Part shown: positions 30,190 through 32,639 of the stretch, one piece after another
How the letters are laid out: each line of letters opens with the position of its first letter
Position numbering within the stretch: position 1 is the first letter of the stretch
Assembly (NCBI GenBank): GCA_015680685.1
Contig: MNCI01025288.1
Location: 30,071 to 62,709 of the forward strand
DNA length: 32,639 nucleotides
Direction of reading: 5' to 3'
Source: Gnetum montanum
Lineage: Eukaryota; Streptophyta; Gnetopsida; Gnetales; Gnetaceae
Notes under the pieces: generated by a model
Told to the model about the DNA's origin: nothing
The model's input: the letters and a program-made list of their open reading frames with translations, nothing else
The model's database searches: none
Program-made: the position numbers and the translations under genes

Positions 30190-30745
30190 GATCGAGGTGT
30201 ATGCAATATTAATAATGGATAGAAACAACTGCAAGTAACAATAAAAAAATCATATTACAAAGATATGCTAACGGATTCACACACAACCACAGTGATTCAA
30301 ATTTATTTCTGTCTGTGTAATCAGGTCAACAAATTAGCAAAATAAAACCAAAGGTCCCACTCATCTGTGCTTGCATTTAATTTTCAAGGACCAGCAGACT
30401 CAAGAAGTTTGCATATTGAAGCGTGTGCACCTAGTATTGGGTACCCAGTATTGCATCTGGTTTTCATCTCGTTTGATTCGGATGTATCCGATATTAATAA
30501 AGGAGAGAAACCACCGCCAGAGAATTCTTTTTTAAAAAGTTAAGTAGATATGCTAACGGATTCACAAAACCACAGCGGTTTAAATTTATTTTTGTCCATG
30601 CAATGCGGTCAAGCAAAATAAAACCAAAGGTCCCGCTCATCTGTGTTTGCATTTATTTAGGTCCCACTCATCTGTGCTTGCATTTAATTTTCAAGGACTC
30701 AGCAGGCTCAAAAAGTCTGCATATTGACAACCCCCGTATTGCATC
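30190..30745 (+). repeat. Tandem duplication of about 285 bp upstream of the P450 pseudogene
   Basis: Two diverged copies (about 30190-30470 and 30475-30745) share AGATATGCTAACGGATTCAC, AAAATAAAACCAAAGGTCCC, CTCATCTGTG and TCTGCATATTG-like phrases. The second copy contains a nested duplicate of about 33 bp (GGTCCC(G/A)CTCATCTGTG...GCATTTA at 30630-30693). It lies just before the exon-3 fragment of the P450 pseudogene and may be its former intron. Confidence 0.7.
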
Positions 30746-30805
30746 TGCATAAACACTATTTTAAAAATATATATATAATTCATAGAAAAAGATGGTTGCT
30801 TAAAG

Positions 30806-31108
30806 GATATGAATGGGCGGCGACAGAGACAACGGTGGCAACGCTGGAGTGGCTGATCAGCGAAGTCAAGAAACCCAAAAGTGATGTCTAAGCTGCCGCA
30901 AGAAATGGACACGATCGTGGTTAAGAATGGCGGAAAGCTCGACGAAAAGTTACCGCCTCATCAAGGAAACGCTGTGGTTGCATCCGTCGCTTGGGTTGGG
31001 TTTCCTGCACGAATCGACTCAGGAGGTCACAATGGATGGGTTGCGCTGGCTGTCCTGTACGAATCGACTCAAGAGGTCACCTTGGATGGGCTCCACATAC
31101 TGAAATAA
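30806..31108 (+). pseudogene. Cytochrome P450 pseudogene (exon 3 fragment)
   Basis: The sequence starts exactly after an AAAG splice acceptor with GATATG, the same exon start as exon 3 of the intact P450. Reading across frames gives WAATETTVATLEW (I-helix), SKLPQEMDTIVVKNGGKLDE, then YRLIKETLWLHPS, where ETLW replaces the ETLR of the K-helix, and HESTQEVTMDGL. Intact-gene counterparts are TQTTSTTLEW, LQQEIDTVVAQNGGKLDE and KETLRLH. Lesions: a two-base insertion at the start, at least two further frame changes, loss of the ExxR Arg, and a 50-bp internal duplication. It ends at a TAA at 31106-31108, before the FDPDRF and haem-binding parts. It is on the opposite strand to the intact gene, about 4 kb away. 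Confidence 0.85.
31001..31100 (+). repeat. 50-bp tandem duplication inside the P450 pseudogene
   Basis: 31001-31050 and 31051-31100 align with few differences around the shared core GAATCGACTCA(G/A)GAGGTCAC. As 50 is not a multiple of three, it shifts the frame. It duplicates the HESTQEVTMDGL segment. Confidence 0.85.
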
Positions 31109-31654
31109 GAATATTATAAAATTTCAGTGCAGATTCATCTGAGAAGTCAAAGAAGCAGCAAATAAGAAATGGGTTCTAGACAAATGATATAAGGTGTTTA
31201 AACAAATTTTGCTTAAAATAAGGTTTGCATTCATAACAGGGTACATAGAAGACTTTGTTTGATGAAGATTGCAGGCAGAATATTAAAAATGCTGTGTTTA
31301 ACATGTCTCTAAGATGCAGGTGAGTCCCCAAATGTATTGGTGATACATGGATTTTTGGGAATGCTATAGGGACGCAACTAGGTTGTGATGAGGAATAGTT
31401 TTATGGAAAATAGACTATGTTTGGAAGAAGCACCGAAGATTATAGATAAACTTGTTGTAGATTGTGGAGGTGTCGGACCCCAAAAAATAAATTTAATTAA
31501 TAGAGAAAAAAGAAAATAGTACAAAGGGGATAAAAGAGAGGGTCAAAAAAGATGAAGAGTTCTCAAAGAAGGAGACACTAATAGCCAAAGGGGAAAAGCT
31601 CACCTCAAAAGAGGAGAAACTACAAGAAATTAGGAAAAATAGGAGAGAAAAAGT
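31109..31654. other. Non-coding stretch between P450 pseudogene and LINE
   Basis: No gene is visible. The right part, from about 31480, is probably the 3' untranslated end of the LINE on the minus strand: pyrimidine-rich and ending near ATTTATTTTTTGGGG. I could not fix the LINE end, and no long poly(A) tail is visible. Confidence 0.4.
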
Positions 31655-32372
31655 TCAAGAGCTCAAATGCAGCATTAGCTGTTGAACGATGTCTCCTTGA
31701 ATAGACAAGGAGAGAATACTAGTAGGAGAATCACTTTGAAAAACCGCATTACAACAAAATTTCGAGATAGCATGGAGAATAAGGGGACGAAGGCGACACC
31801 AGATATAAATCAAAGAGCCTTGAAGATGCAGAGTGTCACCAAAAAGAACCTCATCCAAGCTTGGTCGAAAACCCTGTAAAAACCTGCCACACCAAATCCA
31901 AGAGCTATGAGCAAGGGGACAAGAAAAAAAACAGTGAGTAAATGCATTTTCCCGGTGACAAATAGGACATCGCGAGTCAGGAACCCCAGATGAGAGCGCC
32001 GAACACCCACAGGAAGACCTTGGTGAATCAAATACCACAGAAAATGTTGAATCTTTGAGGAAGTAGGAGTAGTCCAAATAGTCTGAATAGGTTGCTTCCA
32101 AACCTGCACATTAAGATTAACTTGCCAAAGATGGTTGAATCTAGGCCAAATATTAGTAGTGGAATTAATAAGAGAGTAAACAATCTTAGAATGATAGGGA
32201 AAAACTTGATGACCAGAAATCCAAGAAAGATCTAAAAAACCACCAAGGGAGTCTTGAATAACAACACTTTTGTTCAAGCTATCCCAAATCGTACAAAAGG
32301 TAGACTTTTGAGCAGCATTAATACCGTAAATAAGGTGACATTCAGTCCAAGTAATCCAACGATTATGAATGC
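31655..32372 (-). mobile_element. LINE (L1-like) ORF2 C-terminal end with zf-RVT domain
   Basis: From IHNRWITWTECHLIYGIN (near 32370) the minus strand is open through LSWISGHQVF and the zinc-binding RT-associated domain: TIWTTPTSSKIQHFLWYLIH and QGLPVGVRRS. After a one-base frame change near 31993, it continues with CPICHRENAFTHCFFSCPLAH and SWIWCGRFLQG. The CxxC...H...C pattern (CPIC, THCFF, SCP, H) and 'KI.HFLW.L....LP' are the marks of plant LINE ORF2 ends (zf-RVT). A stop follows at 31655. The 5' part, including endonuclease and RT, is cut off by the LTR inserted at 32373. One frame change makes it a dead copy. Confidence 0.85.
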
Positions 32373-32394
32373 TGATGAGACGCGATTTGCACTA

Positions 32395-32480
32395 GGCTGC
32401 GATATCGCATCCCATGCGATATCGCGTACGCGATATCGCGTCTTCTCCTGCGATATCGTGTACGCGATATCGCGTCCCGC
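32395..32480 (+). promoter_or_regulatory. Array of five GATATC palindromes upstream of the LTR TATA box
   Basis: GATATC occurs at 32401, 32418, 32432, 32452 and 32466, most within longer self-complementary cores such as CGCGATATCGCG. Spacing is 14-20 bp. TATAAATA follows at 32490. Decayed forms of the array stand at the same place in both LTRs of element 3. Confidence 0.75.
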
Positions 32481-32489
32481 CGCCATTTC

Positions 32490-32497
32490 TATAAATA
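32490..32497 (+). promoter_or_regulatory. TATA box of the young LTR
   Basis: TATAAATA in TCTATAAATAAGAGG, 118 bp after the LTR start, conserved with both LTRs of element 3. Transcription would start about 25-30 bp further on. Confidence 0.7.
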
Positions 32498-32639
32498 AGA
32501 GGCGGCACTCCCCTTATTTTCCCAATCCTGGCTAGTGTAGCGAAGCTCTGGTAGATTAATCACTCCAAAGTTAGAATTTTTCCCCATGTGCCCATAGTAG
32601 GAGTCATAGAGTGAACGGCTCTTTATTCGAGCAGCTTGT

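Larger units (their letters stand above)
32373..32639 (+). repeat. 5' part of an LTR of element 3's family, inserted in the LINE
   Basis: The sequence starts TGATGAG, the LTR terminus of element 3, directly where LINE homology stops. It contains the same CTATAAATAAGAG box, and its last 50 bases match the element-3 LTRs in reverse complement (GAATAAAGAGCCGTTCACTC on the minus strand). The element reads on the plus strand and continues off the window. It is rich in intact CpG, while the element-3 copies have lost many, so it looks much younger. Whether it is a solo LTR or a full element is not visible. Confidence 0.85.

Noticed and set aside
1-32639. tRNA, rRNA, small RNA genes and CRISPR arrays
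   Set aside because: No cloverleaf-type gene or B-box pair caught my eye, and no regularly spaced identical repeats with unique spacers; the only tRNA-like sequence is the primer-binding site.

Overview
ORGANISM. The window looks like nuclear DNA of a seed plant with a large, repeat-laden genome. It has plant-type split genes (a CYP71-clan cytochrome P450 and an acid invertase relic with plant intron positions), Ty3/gypsy elements of Tat/Athila type, a plant L1-type LINE and strong CpG decay in old repeats. The P450 style and the old, never-removed LTR elements suggest a gymnosperm, but this is inference; no species can be named from the sequence. LAYOUT, 1-23,800 (retroelements). Element 1 (minus strand, cut by the window edge, to about 4661) has a 5' LTR, a gag, and an open frame that fuses an aspartic protease to an RVT_3-type ('archaeal-like') RNase H, followed by the pre-RT spacer. 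A short GC-richer, gene-like stretch (about 4700-5480) separates it from element 2 (minus strand, 6433 to about 11830), a related copy that keeps gag, protease, the end of the same extra RNase H, the first part of RT and the integrase tail, with most of pol deleted. Element 3 (minus strand, 11840-21742) is a complete but dead 9.9-kb Ty3/gypsy element with both LTRs, a tRNA-Asp primer-binding site and recognisable gag, protease, RT, RNase H and integrase. To its right lie a CT-tract-punctuated repeat array and a plus-strand LTR end (to 23317) homologous, in inverted orientation, to the LTR of element 2. LAYOUT, 23,800-31,110 (gene island). A two-copy 106-bp tandem repeat precedes the 3' end of an intact-looking three-exon P450 gene (minus, CDS 24427-26962, 519 codons predicted). 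Further right are an acid-invertase (GH32) pseudogene (minus, 28537-29648) that kept introns but lost its 5' half, one exon and its reading frame, a roughly 285-bp tandem duplication, and an exon-3-only P450 pseudogene (plus, 30806-31108). LAYOUT, 31,110-32,639. The C-terminal zinc-binding part of an L1-like LINE (minus) is interrupted at 32373 by a CpG-rich, apparently young LTR (plus) of the same family as element 3. HOW IT FITS. The P450 is the only gene here likely to work: an ER-anchored monooxygenase, probably of specialised metabolism, in a locus where P450 and invertase copies were duplicated and broke. The rest is layered, nested retrotransposon history. The most distinctive signals are the protease-RNase H-RT domain order seen in two related gypsy copies, a P450 with Gln in place of the usual acidic residue of the oxygen-activation motif, and a palindromic GATATC array upstream of the TATA box in the LTRs of element 3's family.
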